Shown here in pieces: positions 1 to 8,209 of a stretch of 46,277 nt of DNA. The position numbers were made by a program, and so were the translations under genes. Below the pieces are notes generated by a model, which was not told the origin of the DNA, searched no databases, and was given only the letters and a program-made list of their open reading frames with translations. The first letter of the stretch is position 1, and every line of letters begins with the position of its first letter. The stretch spans positions 1 to 46,277 of the forward strand of contig JALRKF010000062.1 of NCBI GenBank assembly GCA_023254905.1. Reading direction: 5' to 3'. This DNA is from Crocinitomicaceae bacterium. Lineage in GTDB: Bacteria > Bacteroidota > Bacteroidia > Flavobacteriales_D > Crocinitomicaceae.

Positions 1-3000
1 TCTTGTAGAAATATGTCCCCATCGGTAATGGTTCACCGTCAAGCGTTCCATTCCATGGTACAGAGTACCCTTCTGATTCGAATACCACTGATCCCCATCT
101 GTTGAAGATGATCACTTGGCAGTCAGGATGAACTAAATCCAAATTCTCAATAATGAACTGGTCATTCACTCCGTCAAAGTTTGGTGTGATGACAGTTGGT
201 ATAACAGGATTGAATCCATCGCAAATATTCGCAGCGATTATAAGTGTATCATAAGAATTGTCGCACTCAGGGTGGCTAATCTCATAGATCAACCAATTGG
301 TTCCAAGTTCGAAGTTGTTAACCTCTGTTGAAGGAGAATTAGGAGAAGTAATATCACCAAATCCTGAAATAAAATACCATGATCCTGTTTCGTCAGCTGT
401 TGGATTGTTTCCATAAATCGTGAATAGATCATTCTCCAAACAAACAGTTGTGTCTATGTTTGTAATTACTGCTTGAGAAGAAGAGAAGATCATCACTGAA
501 TCACTCGTCGTAGGACATCCCCCAGAGCTAACTGTGAATGTTGCCATTTGCCAACCTTCGCTTGATAGTGCAGCATTCGTGTTGAAGTTGTTTGGCGATG
601 AGAATGTGATTCCTGAATTACTAGACCACATACCCGAACCGATTACTGGTGCATTTGCAGAAAGCGCAATACTTTCGAATGAACACGCGTAAATTGTATC
701 GTCTTGAATTACTGCAGGAAGTGGTGCGTCAGCTGTGATAACGACAAGAGTATCATCATCTGAACCACATGTAGCTGTCACGGTCCAAACAAATACGGAT
801 TCTCCGTTTGCAAGGTTGTTAACCCCTGTTGTTGGAGCAAATGGATTGTTAAAGTTTCCTCCTCCTGAAACTACAGTCCATGTTCCTGAACCTTGTGTAA
901 TGTTCTCAGCGGAGATGATTCCACTGTTGGCATCACAAACAATTAGTGTGTCTTCCAAAATGATAGCAGGTGAAGGTGATTCCAATACCTCAACATCGAA
1001 AGTACACATCGCCATATTTCCTGAGCTGTCAGCAACAGTATATTCCAATGTAGTTATACCTGTAGGGAAAACAGAACCTGAACTGAATCCTGTCAAATCT
1101 GTTTGAGTCAGATAAGCAAAACAGTTATCATTGAACGTAGGATCTAAATAAGTTACCACGCTATCACAAGTCGAAATGTTTGCAGGACAAGTGATTGTCG
1201 GCGCAACAGTCTCACCGATATCCAAAATAAATGAGCAGCTGGCAACATTACCTCCTGCATCAGTAACAGTAACCGTTACATTGTGTGTTCCTGGGTTCAA
1301 TATCGTTCCAGTAACTGGAGTTTGTGTCAATGTAAAGTTCGGACAGTTGTCCAGTACTAATGTTCCTGAAGCAAAGTTTGGAGTGGCGTAATCACATCCT
1401 GTTCCTAGGTCGACCGGTCCAGGACTTGGGCATGTGATCGTTGGTGCGTCCGTATCATCTGGAACAAGCGCAGTTGTGCACTGGTCCTGATTCCCTTGTT
1501 CATCAATCAATGTGATCAAAACAGACGTAATTCCATCCGCCGTAGCTCCCACAACTGGAGATTGTATGACCGTCATGTTCGCAAATGCGGAACAGTTATC
1601 TGTTCCGGTAACCAACCCAGATAAGTCTGGAACAGTGTATTCGCAGCTTGAGTTAATCGTTAAAGTCTGGTTTACTGGACACGTTGCAACGGGATCAATA
1701 TTATCAACAAGGTTTACAGAAACTTGGCAGTCTTCTGAGTTTCCTTGCTCATCTGTAACTGTGATCGTTACTTGGGTATTTGTTGAAATCGTTGTTCCTG
1801 ATCCAGGTGATTGTGTGACGACTAAATTTCCGACAGCTGAGCAGTTATCTGAAGCTGTGATCAAAGATGTGTAATCACCAATTTGACCTTCACAGTTCGC
1901 GTCAACAGTAACGGTTTGAACCGGTGCACATACGCTTATCACCGGTGATGTTTGATCTTCCACTGTTATATTGAACGTACAACTCGCTGTATTTCCATTT
2001 GCATCAGTTGCAAAAACTTCAATTGAATGGACCCCTATGGGCAACAATGTCCCGATCCCAGGGTTCTGTGAATATGTAAATATCGAAGAGCAGTTATCGG
2101 CAACGGAGACGGCTGTTGAGAAGTCGGCTAACTGATAATCACAACCGTTATTCGTTGATAGTGTTACATCAGATGGGCAAGTAATCAATGGTGGAGTTTG
2201 GTCGTCAACAGTTACATTGATCGCACATGTTCCTGTATTACCCATTTCATCTTCCGCAGTGAACGTTACAATTGTTGTACCTGTAAAAACAGTTCCAGGT
2301 GCGGGTGATTGTGTTAAGATTAAATTTCCCGGAGCAGTACAGTTATCAGTTCCAGATACCAACGCGAGATAGTCTCCAACTGTTCCTTGACAAAAACTGT
2401 TGGCTGTTGCAAGCTGGTCACCGGGACAGTTAACCACTGGATCGATAGCATCAAAGATTGGTTGTGTGAATTGACATTGAGAAGAATTTCCGAACTCATC
2501 TACTACATCTAAAAATACGATTACATCAGCTCCAGTAGTAACTATAGTTCCGGCGATAGGGTTTTGGAAAACGTTTAATACACCAGGGCAGTTGTCTCCT
2601 GTTACAGCAGCACCTGTGTAATCCGGTAGAATTGCTTCACAGTTGTTATCAACGAATAGGTTTGTTGGTGTTGGACAGGAAATAGTAGGGTCAAGAGTAT
2701 CAACTGTAGTGGCATCCATGGTACACTGTGTAGTGTTACCTGCTTCATCTTCTACAGTGATTGTGATTGTTGTTATTACGTTTGTACCTGGAATAATCGT
2801 TCCCTGAATAGGAGATTGCGTAATGTTAAGGTTCGCAAAAGGTGAGCAGTTATCCGATATCGTCGATTCAATTATCCAGTCTTTTATCAAACCGTCACAA
2901 AACTCATCAACATAAACAAGTGTATCATTCGGACAAACAACTACTGGGTCAACAGTATCCGTACCAGAGACAAAGATGTTGTCAATTGCAATTGGCTCAC

Positions 3001-3544
3001 CTGTAACATTAGCATCATCATAAGTGAATCTGAATCCAAGAAGAAAAGAAGTTCCATCCAATAGCGCCGGAAGGGCTATTGAAGTTGTGGTCCATGCTGC
3101 CGACTGAGCTAATTCACCACCAACAGCAACCCAAGAGGTACCTCCATCTGTAGAGTAAACTAATTCGGCATAATCTGACCCACTGTTTCCTTGAACACGG
3201 TAGTCAAAATCAGCAATCAGACTTGTGGCACAAGTTCCATCGATTGTTGTGTAGCTTATCGCTTCATTTACAGATCCTACAGGTGCATCCGTGTAGGCAT
3301 ATTGCTCTGTACCCGTGGCACCACATCCAGGTATTGATCCTCCTGGGGAGATGTACATTGAATTACTACCTGCTGTTGTCGCTCCATTTCCCGCACAAGA
3401 GTTTACTAACCAAAAGTTAGGTGATACATCCCCTATGAAAGTCCAGGTTCCCGAACCTGATTCAAAATAATCGAGGAACAATGTTGCTTGCCCGAGGCTA
3501 AATATGGAGAGGTTGAAAAAAAAGGCAGTTAAGAATAACTTCAT
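1..3544 (-). CDS. Giant secreted HYR-repeat protein with type IX (type B) sorting domain, 3' end cut by window edge
   Basis: An open frame of 1181 codons runs from the ATG at 3544 to the left edge without a stop. Residues 1-19 form a signal peptide (MKLFLTAFFF...). Residues 20-195 look like a beta-sandwich 'choice-of-anchor' domain with an STDGGTSW motif. About eight HYR-like Ig repeats follow, each about 83 residues (about 249 bp), marked by openings such as DPVVNCPGDQ and APTITCPANI and an internal DNC motif; they begin near 2950, 2690, 2445, 2195, 1950, 1697, 1449 and 1205. Two or three PKD/Ig-like units follow. From about residue 1110 the sequence matches a gliding-motility C-terminal domain (TPNFDGVNDQF, then FNRWGSVVF and PMGTYFYK), the type B signal for type IX secretion. 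Only a short C-terminal stretch should be missing. By inference it is a surface adhesin or matrix protein; the ligand is unknown. Conserved cysteines in every repeat suggest disulfides. Confidence 0.9.
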   Translation of the reverse strand, partial: MKLFLTAFFFNLSIFSLGQATLFLDYFESGSGTWTFIGDVSPNFWLVNSCAGNGATTAGSNSMYISPGGSIPGCGATGTEQYAYTDAPVGSVNEAISYTTIDGTCATSLIADFDYRVQGNSGSDYAELVYSTDGGTSWVAVGGELAQSAAWTTTSIALPALLDGTSFLLGFRFTYDDANVTGEPIAIDNIFVSGTDTVDPVVVCPNDTLVYVDEFCDGLIKDWIIESTISDNCSPFANLNITQSPIQGTIIPGTNVITTITITVEDEAGNTTQCTMDATTVDTLDPTISCPTPTNLFVDNNCEAILPDYTGAAVTGDNCPGVLNVFQNPIAGTIVTTGADVIVFLDVVDEFGNSSQCQFTQPIFDAIDPVVNCPGDQLATANSFCQGTVGDYLALVSGTDNCTAPGNLILTQSPAPGTVFTGTTIVTFTAEDEMGNTGTCAINVTVDDQTPPLITCPSDVTLSTNNGCDYQLADFSTAVSVADNCSSIFTYSQNPGIGTLLPIGVHSIEVFATDANGNTASCTFNITVEDQTSPVISVCAPVQTVTVDANCEGQIGDYTSLITASDNCSAVGNLVVTQSPGSGTTISTNTQVTITVTDEQGNSEDCQVSVNLVDNIDPVATCPVNQTLTINSSCEYTVPDLSGLVTGTDNCSAFANMTVIQSPVVGATADGITSVLITLIDEQGNQDQCTTALVPDDTDAPTITCPSPGPVDLGTGCDYATPNFASGTLVLDNCPNFTLTQTPVTGTILNPGTHNVTVTVTDAGGNVASCSFILDIGETVAPTITCPANISTCDSVVTYLDPTFNDNCFAYLTQTDLTGFSSGSVFPTGITTLEYTVADSSGNMAMCTFDVEVLESPSPAIILEDTLIVCDANSGIISAENITQGSGTWTVVSGGGNFNNPFAPTTGVNNLANGESVFVWTVTATCGSDDDTLVVITADAPLPAVIQDDTIYACSFESIALSANAPVIGSGMWSSNSGITFSSPNNFNTNAALSSEGWQMATFTVSSGGCPTTSDSVMIFSSSQAVITNIDTTVCLENDLFTIYGNNPTADETGSWYFISGFGDITSPNSPSTEVNNFELGTNWLIYEISHPECDNSYDTLIIAANICDGFNPVIPTVITPNFDGVNDQFIIENLDLVHPDCQVIIFNRWGSVVFESEGYSVPWNGTLDGEPLPMGTYFYK

Positions 3545-3567
3545 CTGTAGAGTTTGATTTTGACGCA

Positions 3568-3575
3568 CAAATATA
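3568..3575 (-). promoter_or_regulatory. Candidate -7 promoter box (TATATTTG) of the HYR-protein gene
   Basis: TATATTTG on the minus strand fits the Bacteroidota -7 consensus TAnnTTTG and lies 23 bases upstream of the ATG at 3544. I found no convincing -33 TTTG at the usual spacing, so the call rests on one box. The rest of the 3545-3719 intergenic region holds no gene that I can see; it must also carry the ddl promoter, for which no clear box is visible. Confidence 0.4.
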
Positions 3576-3719
3576 AAATATTCACGCTCTCATTAAGATC
3601 CATTTCAGTAATAAGAATCAACAATTATTAGAAGTTAACAACATTTATGCTGATAACTTTTACCCACAGGGGTTTCGGAATAAGTTCTAGGTGTTAAATT
3701 AGAAATATTATCATTTGAT

Positions 3720-4691
3720 ATGAGTAAGAAGATCGCCATTATTTGCGGTGGGTATTCCTCAGAGTTTGAGATCTCACTCAAAAGTGCAAATACAATTCAT
3801 AATAACCTTCCATCTGTGTTGGAGTCTTACCTGGTAGTTCTGTCTAGAGAGGGATGGCATCTAATGAAAGGAGACGAAAAGATTGATTTTGATCTTATGA
3901 ACTTTTCATTTTTAGATGGTGTTACACTTGTTAAGTTGGATATGGCTCTAGTATATATTCATGGCAATCCTGGAGAGAATGGTAAAATCCAAGCTATGCT
4001 AGAATTAATAGGAATACCTTATATTAATTCCGGGCCTTTAGCTTCAGAGTTATCTTTTGATAAATGGTTTTGTAACCAATTTTTAAAGGGCTTCGAAATA
4101 CCCGTCGCGAAATCCATCTATCTCCAAAAAGGTGGGCAATTGCCATCTGCCTCGAATGTTCAAAATAAATTGGGACTACCTGTATTTGTAAAACCTTGTG
4201 ATTCTGGGTCTAGCTACGGAATTGCTAGGGTAAATAAGACAGAAGAGCTGAATCGAGCTTTAAAAGCTGCTTTTGAGGAAGGAGAATCTGTGGTGATTGA
4301 AGAATATCTCGAAGGAATTGAAGTTACTTGTGGAGTGTACAATACAAATTCAGGAATGGTTGCACTACCTCCAACAGAAATTGTTTCGCACAATGAGTTC
4401 TTTGATTTTGAGGCCAAATATAAAGGCCTTTCTGATGAGATAACACCAGCTCGAATCTCACTTGAATTGACGATCAAAGTTCAAGAGATGGCAAAAAGAA
4501 TTTATCAATTAATGCAATTACGTTCTTTGGTTCGTATAGATTTTATGATCGTTGATGATGTTCCAAATGTAATCGAGGTTAATACAATTCCAGGCTTTTC
4601 GAACGAAAGTATTGTTCCAAAAATGATAAATGTAGCCGGTAAAACAATAACTCAAGTTTGGAGTGACATAATTGAATTCGAGTCACCTTAA
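3720..4691 (+). CDS. ddl: D-alanine--D-alanine ligase
   Basis: This is the cytoplasmic ATP-dependent ligase that makes the D-Ala-D-Ala dipeptide for peptidoglycan precursors. At 323 residues it has the usual length. The N-terminal lobe begins KIAIICGGYSSEFEISLKSA, the Ddl GG-S-E-x-S motif. The ATP-grasp domain shows FVKPCDSGSSYGIARV, VIEEYLEGIEVTCGV and the metal/substrate motif VIEVNTIPGFSNESIVPKM near the C-terminus. The frame opens with ATG and has no good in-frame alternative. It stands alone on the plus strand, divergent from the HYR gene and convergent with a D-Ala-D-Ala carboxypeptidase gene, whose stop codon overlaps its own within a TTAA. Identification is secure at family level. Confidence 0.95.
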   Translation: MSKKIAIICGGYSSEFEISLKSANTIHNNLPSVLESYLVVLSREGWHLMKGDEKIDFDLMNFSFLDGVTLVKLDMALVYIHGNPGENGKIQAMLELIGIPYINSGPLASELSFDKWFCNQFLKGFEIPVAKSIYLQKGGQLPSASNVQNKLGLPVFVKPCDSGSSYGIARVNKTEELNRALKAAFEEGESVVIEEYLEGIEVTCGVYNTNSGMVALPPTEIVSHNEFFDFEAKYKGLSDEITPARISLELTIKVQEMAKRIYQLMQLRSLVRIDFMIVDDVPNVIEVNTIPGFSNESIVPKMINVAGKTITQVWSDIIEFESP

Positions 4692-6145
4692 AGTGCACTG
4701 AGCTTATTTAAAAGGCTTTCCATTTTTTTCTTGATGCCTGAAGAAGACCCTTCGAAATTATTCACGATTATCGCGAATGAAAAACGTTTACCCGTAGAAC
4801 TTTCAACATAGCCCGCATAGCTTTTAATTCTATTCATAGTTCCACTTTTTGCATGAATACGTCCATGTCCCGGTTGATTAAGACATAGGCTTCTTAGTGT
4901 TCCAGATTTACCTGAAATGGGCAAGCTGTTGTAAAATTCTTTCGAATATTTACTCTGGTTTTGCATGTATTGAAGTAGACTGGTTAAATGTGTGCTGCTA
5001 ATACCGTTCGAGCGAGATAAGCCGCTTCCATCTGTAAGATAAAGGCCACGTGTATCAATTCTAGAATTCCAATATTTAGTGATATATCTGATTCCATTAA
5101 TTACCGATCCGATCATTCCTTTTTCATATGCGATAAGGCAAACAAGATGCTCTGCAAATAAGTTAACACTATTATGGTTTGTGATTCTTATTATTTCCTC
5201 AAGTGATTGGCCATATTCTGTATGAATCAGTTCCATTAATGAGTAATTTGGAATTTGATTTGACATATTTCGTTTAGTCATTACCTCCTCCAGACAGGTA
5301 ATACCCTTATCAAGTAGTGCATCGAAAAATAATTCTCCAATAGCTAATTCTGGATCAGGTAAACTTCCTTTTACAATAAAATTGGAACGTCCAATTGGCA
5401 ATGATCCAGTTGCAATTCGATTGAGTGAATATGGCGCTCCATAAATGTAAGCATTATCATAACTAATATTCTCTGATTTAACTTCATTGAAAATGTTAAT
5501 TCCCTTCACATTTGGAGTGATTTCTAAAATTTCTGATAAACCTCCATTGTACTTGCTTGTTTTAAAGTGATATTCTAGAGTGTTATCAAAAACAGTTAAT
5601 CCGGACGGGCCAGCACCATAATAATTGCCCATATCATTCCAGGTCCATGCATCGGGGGCGCTCAGATAGCCAAATTCTGAGGCATCCGAAATAATGCCAC
5701 CTGTAATACGCTTTATACCTACAGATTCAATGGCCTCTATCCATCTTTGAAGAAAGTCCATCTTACTATTTGGTTCATTAAAGAATTTACTACCAAGAGT
5801 TGGATCTCCTCCTCCGCGAATCCAAATGTTTCCATTCAAAATACCTTCGGTTGTAATGTTGCCCTCGATGTAAATCCGTGTTTTAGCCTTATAATTTGGC
5901 CCAAGAATTTCCAAAGCACTCGCGGTAGCAAATAGTTTTGCAGTAGATGCAGCGGGGAGTGAAGTTAAATTATTCTTCTCACCAATTATCTTTCCTTCAT
6001 CATCTCTTATTGCGATTGAAATTGAAGCATTCGTCAATTCTTCGCTTACGATAAAGTCATTCACATATCTCTCAATTTCATCCTTTTGAGAATAACTTTT
6101 GGAACCAATGAAAAGGAGTAATATTAGTAAAGCAAATCTATTCAT
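4688..6145 (-). CDS. dacB: D-alanyl-D-alanine carboxypeptidase/endopeptidase, PBP4 type (peptidase S13)
   Basis: This is a periplasmic low-molecular-mass penicillin-binding protein that trims D-Ala from peptidoglycan stem peptides and/or cuts cross-links. The 485 residues start with a signal peptide (MNRFALLILLLFIGSKSYSQ). All three serine-acylase motifs are visible: S67-T-A-K70, S326-V-N328 and K433-S-G435 followed by TMNRIKSYAG. A long insert between the first two motifs is typical of the S13/DacB family. It shares a TTAA with the end of ddl, so the two transcripts converge. It is the only gene in its transcription unit and diverges from the exopolysaccharide operon. The dacB symbol is by family, not proven orthology. 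Confidence 0.92.
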   Translation of the reverse strand: MNRFALLILLLFIGSKSYSQKDEIERYVNDFIVSEELTNASISIAIRDDEGKIIGEKNNLTSLPAASTAKLFATASALEILGPNYKAKTRIYIEGNITTEGILNGNIWIRGGGDPTLGSKFFNEPNSKMDFLQRWIEAIESVGIKRITGGIISDASEFGYLSAPDAWTWNDMGNYYGAGPSGLTVFDNTLEYHFKTSKYNGGLSEILEITPNVKGINIFNEVKSENISYDNAYIYGAPYSLNRIATGSLPIGRSNFIVKGSLPDPELAIGELFFDALLDKGITCLEEVMTKRNMSNQIPNYSLMELIHTEYGQSLEEIIRITNHNSVNLFAEHLVCLIAYEKGMIGSVINGIRYITKYWNSRIDTRGLYLTDGSGLSRSNGISSTHLTSLLQYMQNQSKYSKEFYNSLPISGKSGTLRSLCLNQPGHGRIHAKSGTMNRIKSYAGYVESSTGKRFSFAIIVNNFEGSSSGIKKKMESLLNKLSAL

Positions 6146-6230
6146 GCTGTTATTTTTTTTAAATTTCTAAAGAAATAACAATCTTTGTTCCAATTAGATC
6201 GATTCTTATTAACAATTCGATCAGAAGAAC

Positions 6231-7421
6231 GTGAACGTGGAGAGAAAGATTAGGGTGCTTCGAATAATCAATCGCTTCAACATAGGTGGTCCAACTTATA
6301 ATGCTGCGTTTCTCACTAAATTTCTTGGGAATGAATATGAAACAATTCTTGTTGGCGGTTTACCTGAAGAGGGAGAAGCAGATTCATTATTTATCTTAGA
6401 TAAGTACGATGTAAAACCGATTCTTTTGAAGGAAATGACGCGAGAGCCAAATTTTTACTCAGATAGAAAAGCGTACAAGAAAATCAGAGAGATCATTCAG
6501 AAGTTCAAACCAGATATCGTGCACACGCATGCAGCGAAAGCGGGAGCTTTGGGAAGAAGAGCAGCAGCAGCTGAAAATGTACCGATAATTCTACATACAT
6601 TTCATGGGCACGTATTTCATTCCTATTTCGGAAAGGTAAAAACGCTGATATTTAAGAAAATAGAAAGAAGACTAGCCTCACGATCCACGGGTATAATTGC
6701 AATTTCTCCAGAGCAGAAGAGAGAACTTACAAAAATCCATAGTATAGTTGAGCCTGAAAAAGTGGAAGTCATTCCTTTGGGATTTGATTTAAAGCCATTC
6801 AATGAGGGAAAGAAAAAGTATCGAGATGCAGTGCGTGAGGAGTTGGGGTTGAAACCAAATCAAGTTGCTGTAGCGATCGTAGGAAGATTAGTACCGATTA
6901 AAGATCACGATTTCTTTCTTGATGTTGTCGAGTTACTTTTGAAGATGCAAGTGAGAAAAGCAAAATTCTTTATTGTGGGTGATGGTAGCGAGAAGAGTCA
7001 CATACAAGAAAGGATGAAATTTATAAACAGGAAGAGGGAAGTAGTGCGGCTAATGTCTTGGGTGAAAGATATGGCAAGATTTAATGCAGGAATGGATGTG
7101 ATCTGTTTAACCTCGAAAAATGAAGGCACTCCAGTAAGTTTAATAGAGGCACAAGCTGGAAATATTCCTGTAATAAGTACAGATGTTGGAGGAGTAAAAG
7201 ACACAATACGAAACCTTGAGACAGGAATTATCGTTAAAGAGAGAAGACCGGAATTGTACGCTAGCAATTTATGCGATTTGATAAACGATGAACAAAGGCG
7301 TACGAAACTGTCACAAAATGGATGGAATCACGTAGGACAAAAATTCCATTATACAACACTCGTTACGAATATAGATGCGTACTATAAGCGATTGTTGAGA
7401 ATGAAAGGTATTATAAAATGA
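6231..7421 (+). CDS. GT4-family glycosyltransferase (GT-B fold)
   Basis: This probably transfers a sugar onto a lipid-linked glycan during surface polysaccharide assembly at the inner face of the cytoplasmic membrane. The 396 residues show an N-terminal acceptor half with HTHAAKAGALGRRAA and a donor half with VGRLVPIKDH and the GT4 EX7E signature (NEGTPVSLIE). The EX7E motif is followed by PVISTDVGGVKDTI. The start is GTG at 6231; no in-frame ATG exists before the conserved N-terminal RVLRIINRFNIGGP. It overlaps the next gene by 4 bases (ATGA), so translation is likely coupled. It is the first gene of a five-gene polysaccharide operon. The sugar and acceptor cannot be read from sequence. Confidence 0.88.
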   Translation: MNVERKIRVLRIINRFNIGGPTYNAAFLTKFLGNEYETILVGGLPEEGEADSLFILDKYDVKPILLKEMTREPNFYSDRKAYKKIREIIQKFKPDIVHTHAAKAGALGRRAAAAENVPIILHTFHGHVFHSYFGKVKTLIFKKIERRLASRSTGIIAISPEQKRELTKIHSIVEPEKVEVIPLGFDLKPFNEGKKKYRDAVREELGLKPNQVAVAIVGRLVPIKDHDFFLDVVELLLKMQVRKAKFFIVGDGSEKSHIQERMKFINRKREVVRLMSWVKDMARFNAGMDVICLTSKNEGTPVSLIEAQAGNIPVISTDVGGVKDTIRNLETGIIVKERRPELYASNLCDLINDEQRRTKLSQNGWNHVGQKFHYTTLVTNIDAYYKRLLRMKGIIK

Positions 7422-8209
7422 TAAAGGGGATTAGATTTTACGTTTTTTTGAGTGTGTTAATTTTACTCACGAGTTGTGGTGTAAATAGTAATTTGATGTT
7501 CAAAGAGCCGGTTAAAGATGAGGAATCGGTTAATAGCGATTCTATTCCACTCACTCCTGCAGGTGAATATACTATCAGTGTCAATGATAATTTAACCTTC
7601 ACACTTTCAACAAATGATGGCGCGAAAATTATTGAGGGCATAGGTGGCATTGGGAATTTTCAAAATAACCAAGCAAATAGACAGGCATTAAATCCTCAGG
7701 GTTATCTGGTCCGTAAAGATGGAAAAGTTGAATTGCCAGTCGTCGGTAAAGTACATGTCGAGGGTCTCACTATCGAGCAATGTGAGGATACCTTAGAATA
7801 CATTTTTTCGGAAGAATATATCAATCCTTTTGTACAAGTAAGCGTTACGAATCGCAGAGCAATTATCTTTCCAGGTTCTGGGAGCACGGCCAAAGTGGTG
7901 TCTTTAGATAATCCTAATACAACTTTAATGGAGGTAATAGCAGCATCAGGAGGTATCCCTGATAGGGGAAAGGCAAATTCGATAAAGATTTTGAGGAAAG
8001 TTGAGAATGGTGAACGTGCAATTTATCGGGTTGATCTATCTAAGATTGAGGGTTTAAAGTTCGCTGATATGGTTATTCAGTCGAATGATTATATATATAT
8101 AGATCCAAGACCTGAATTAGCAAAAGAAATAAGAGATGAAATCGTACCAGTTTTTTCCTTGTTTTCCACGGTTTTGGTCATTTTCACAGCAGTAATGTCT
8201 CTAAAGTAA
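7418..8209 (+). CDS. Polysaccharide export lipoprotein, Wza/Poly_export family
   Basis: This is an outer-membrane or periplasm-spanning exporter of exopolysaccharide, the partner of the tyrosine kinase that follows. A lipoprotein signal ends in LLTSC with the acylated Cys at residue 20. Residues about 50-150 hold the Poly_export motif (GEYTISVNDNLTF, then GYLVRKDGKVELPVVGKV) and SLBB-type segments follow (ASGGIPDRGKANSIKILRK, then SNDYIYIDPRP). The last 20 residues form a hydrophobic helix, as in Wza-like proteins that insert in the outer membrane. The 263-residue length suits the short Bacteroidota form. It overlaps the upstream glycosyltransferase by 4 bases and the downstream kinase by one base (TAATG). 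Confidence 0.9.
   Translation: MIKGIRFYVFLSVLILLTSCGVNSNLMFKEPVKDEESVNSDSIPLTPAGEYTISVNDNLTFTLSTNDGAKIIEGIGGIGNFQNNQANRQALNPQGYLVRKDGKVELPVVGKVHVEGLTIEQCEDTLEYIFSEEYINPFVQVSVTNRRAIIFPGSGSTAKVVSLDNPNTTLMEVIAASGGIPDRGKANSIKILRKVENGERAIYRVDLSKIEGLKFADMVIQSNDYIYIDPRPELAKEIRDEIVPVFSLFSTVLVIFTAVMSLK

Noticed and set aside
735-1874. Several plus-strand open frames of 70-125 codons across the HYR gene
   Set aside because: They are antisense to the conserved repeat gene, have valine/threonine-rich low-complexity translations mirroring the repeats, and show no start context or family features.
950-2950. Regular period of about 249 bp that might suggest a CRISPR or satellite array
   Set aside because: The period equals 83 codons of a continuous reading frame and the repeats are diverged at DNA level, so this is protein-domain repetition.
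6197-6222. GATCGA...TCGATC inverted repeat between the carboxypeptidase gene and the glycosyltransferase
   Set aside because: Only 6 bp pair with a 14-base spacer and extension needs a bulge; expected by chance in this composition.
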